NCBI GenBank assembly: GCA_023433855.1
Contig: JAEYTV010000244.1
Location: 1-7,478 of the forward strand
Length of the DNA stretch: 7,478 bases
DNA from: Pseudomonadota bacterium
GTDB lineage: Bacteria > Pseudomonadota > Alphaproteobacteria > Rhizobiales > Rhizobiaceae
Direction of reading: 5' to 3'
Position 1 is the first letter of the stretch. Each line of letters opens with the position of its first letter. A program made the position numbers and the translations under genes. Below are positions 6,310-7,478 of this stretch, in pieces. Below the pieces are notes generated by a model. That model searched no databases and was not told where the DNA came from. It saw only the letters and a program-made list of their open reading frames with translations.

Positions 6310-6492
6310 GTGAATCTGAGACGCTTAGTGTCGATCGCTATTAGCCTTGCCACCGCCTTCGGTCTGATCAGCTTGATCAACGGTTGGCCCAAGACTGCCG
6401 CGGCATCCGGTGCGGTTGTCGTCGTTCTGGTGGCTTTCTTCCTGATCGTCGAGAATTGGGTCAGACGGCGACTGCGCGATCGGCAGGGGTAG
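6310..6492 (+). CDS. Small two-helix inner-membrane protein (60 aa)
   Basis: The protein is a short basic N-terminus (VNLRR), a first hydrophobic helix at about residues 6-23, a loop NGWPKT, a second helix at about 30-47, and a very basic tail WVRRRLRDRQG. The positive-inside rule places both ends in the cytoplasm as a hairpin. The GTG at 6310 is chosen, with GGGG about 9 nt upstream; an in-frame ATG at 6178 overlaps the preceding lipoprotein gene and adds 44 residues without membrane character. It lies 52 bp after the lipoprotein and 30 bp before the PH-like gene, so the three may be cotranscribed. Its function is unknown. Confidence 0.65.
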   Translation: MNLRRLVSIAISLATAFGLISLINGWPKTAAASGAVVVVLVAFFLIVENWVRRRLRDRQG

Positions 6493-6522
6493 TTCCGCCC
6501 ATAACTTCTACCGGAGGTCGCA

Positions 6523-6957
6523 TTGCCAGACGTCGTTGATAGCCGGCTCGCCAACGCGTTCTTTGACAAAGCGAACGTGTCCGAGGACATGCTTTTACCG
6601 AAGGTAATCTCTCATCAAATCAGCGTCGGCCGCCGTAAGCAGGAGGGGCTGTGGGTTGGCGGCAAGTCCATCCTGACGATCTCAACGCTCAGTTTCTTGC
6701 CTAACAGCATGAACAAGGCTCTTCATGCTGATCGGGAAGACTTGGTGGTCAATATTCCACTATCAAGCATAGATGGTATTTCAGTTCATCGAGGATTCGT
6801 TTCTGACATTATCGACATCCGCTATGCCGCAGGAAATCTGAAGATCCGATGCTTCAAGGCCAAGGCCTTTGCCGCAGCTATTGAGGCAACACGCCTCGCC
6901 GCGCATTGCGCGAACCCTAACGAACGTCTGCTCACCAGCCCATGTCATCTCTATTAG
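6523..6957 (+). CDS. PH/GRAM-like domain protein (144 aa)
   Basis: Residues 44-123 read like a bacterial PH or GRAM domain. A GLWVGGKSILTISTLSFLP start resembles the family's pattern of a small beta hairpin ending in LxFxP. Further strands follow: LVVNIPLSSIDGISVHRG, IIDIRYAAGNLKIRCF, and a closing helix KAFAAAIEATRLAAH. Such domains bind lipids or proteins at membranes. There is no signal peptide or transmembrane segment, so it is likely cytoplasmic. The start is TTG at 6523, chosen because GGAGG sits 5 nt before it; no ATG gives a complete N-terminus. Its position behind a small membrane protein would suit a shared membrane role, but this is inferred. The fold call rests on pattern only. 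Confidence 0.7.
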   Translation: MPDVVDSRLANAFFDKANVSEDMLLPKVISHQISVGRRKQEGLWVGGKSILTISTLSFLPNSMNKALHADREDLVVNIPLSSIDGISVHRGFVSDIIDIRYAAGNLKIRCFKAKAFAAAIEATRLAAHCANPNERLLTSPCHLY

Positions 6958-6992
6958 GCCGTGGAGCCCATACCCGCTATCACCGAGCGCGA

Positions 6993-7068
6993 TACAAGGT
7001 CGCAAGACTTGTACCGTCAAGCGGGTTGACAACCCCACGTTGCCGCGCTCGTATTGCGGTGGGGGGTT
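6993..7068 (+). promoter_or_regulatory. Hairpin-rich leader before the 67-aa gene
   Basis: TACAAG (6993-6998) pairs with CTTGTA (7008-7013). A second structure pairs AACCCCAC (7031-7038) with GTGGGG and the following GGTT (7059-7068), and has an inner CCGC/GCGG stem (7043-7046 with 7056-7059). The second hairpin is followed by ATTAAAA, not a T run, so it may be a leader structure or a poor terminator of the preceding gene. Confidence 0.3.
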
Positions 7069-7092
7069 ATTAAAAGGGATAGGGAGGCTGCC

Positions 7093-7296
7093 ATGCGCGT
7101 CAGCGTTGGTCCGGCGAGACGATTCGGCACGCGTAAAACAATCTACGACAAGCCCATCGAGGCTCGCGAGGTTCACTGTGAAGACGATCGCGCAATCTTA
7201 ACGATCTGCGCAGAAGGGCGCGGGAAAGACGAAAGTTACCGATACGAACTCCAACTGACGCCGGAATATCTACAGTTGCTGGGGCGGATTGGCTAA
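7093..7296 (+). CDS. Hypothetical 67-aa protein
   Basis: I do not recognise this protein. It is small, charged and soluble, with a basic N-terminus (MRVSVGPARRFGTRK), strand-like VHCEDDRAILTICAEG and YRYELQLTP segments, and a short C-terminal helix EYLQLLGRIG. This alternation of strands ending in one helix suggests a compact alpha/beta fold. The ATG at 7093 is chosen because GGGAGG lies 6 nt upstream; an earlier in-frame ATG at 7054 lies inside the leader hairpin. It follows the PH-like gene by 135 bp on the same strand and may have its own promoter. Confidence 0.6.
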   Translation: MRVSVGPARRFGTRKTIYDKPIEAREVHCEDDRAILTICAEGRGKDESYRYELQLTPEYLQLLGRIG

Positions 7297-7424
7297 CCAA
7301 CGCTAAGCCGCGCCATCCGTCGTGCCGGCGAACTTCTCCGCGTCAGCGGCAAAGGACCAAAGTCTAGTTGCGCGCCGCGCCAATGGTCCGTTGAATTCAG
7401 CGATTTTTATTGTTTGCTCACGTC

Positions 7425-7447
7425 AGGCCGGGGCCACCCTCCGGCCT
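7425..7447. repeat. GC-rich inverted repeat
   Basis: AGGCCGG (7425-7431) and CCGGCCT (7441-7447) form a perfect 7-bp stem with a 9-nt loop. It is followed by AAAAG on the plus strand and by no T run on the minus strand, so it is not a clear terminator. Apart from this repeat I see nothing in 7297-7478. Confidence 0.35.
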
Positions 7448-7478
7448 AAAAGAAGGCCCGGCTGCTCCCCCTATTAGC

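Noticed and set aside
5913..6590. 225-codon minus-strand open frame
   Set aside because: Its composition is dominated by Arg, Ser and Thr with no domain. It is antisense to a lipoprotein gene and a membrane-protein gene with proper signals.
6781..7176. 131-codon minus-strand open frame
   Set aside because: It is antisense to the PH-like gene and the 67-aa gene and has no protein-like pattern.
7425..7447. Rho-independent terminator
   Set aside because: The stem is good but no T run follows on either strand.
1..7478. CRISPR array, insertion sequence or retron-like RNA
   Set aside because: No regularly spaced repeats, transposase motifs or reverse transcriptase were seen on either strand.

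Overview
The window looks like the right-hand end of an integrated mobile element joined to a flank of small chromosomal or older accessory genes. The host is probably an alphaproteobacterium. This rests on the fairly high G+C content, the gene style, and a tRNA-Glu 3' end finishing in GGGCGTACCA; no marker gene confirms it.

Bases 1-5618 are the element, and all its genes read leftward (minus strand). From the right end inward they are: a 48-bp copy of the 3' part of tRNA-Glu (anticodon TTC; 5571-5618), which is the attachment site; a regulatory and arm-site region with several small repeats (5431-5570); a complete tyrosine integrase (4186-5430) with all catalytic residues; a small lipoprotein just downstream of it (3871-4164); a control region with a promoter and nested palindromes (3630-3752); a 65-aa excisionase-like HTH protein (3433-3630); a 268-aa protein of unknown function that starts almost on its stop codon (2624-3430); a second small winged-HTH protein (2303-2533); and a long open frame that runs off the left edge (2245 to 1). 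That last frame encodes at least 748 residues: an N-terminal region with primase-polymerase-like motifs, then a RecA-fold ATPase of the RepA/AAA_25 helicase type. This is a normal integration, excision and replication backbone for a phage-like satellite or integrative element. The tRNA fragment points right and lacks its 5' half, so the intact tRNA-Glu and the other end of the element should lie beyond the left edge.

Bases 5619-7478 lie outside the attachment site. About 500 bp hold no convincing gene but do carry short direct repeats, including a perfect tandem 11-mer. A plus-strand series of small genes follows: a 45-aa lipoprotein, a 60-aa two-helix membrane protein, a 144-aa protein resembling a bacterial PH/GRAM domain (TTG start), and a 67-aa protein of unknown function. 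None has a function that can be read from sequence.

Most long plus-strand open frames over 1-2245 are shadows of the minus-strand primase-helicase. I do not see a clearly new system. The most distinctive points are the primase-helicase with its Ser-Lys Walker A variant, the lipoprotein attached to the integrase, the dense palindromes before the excisionase gene, and the cluster of tiny envelope genes next to the att site.
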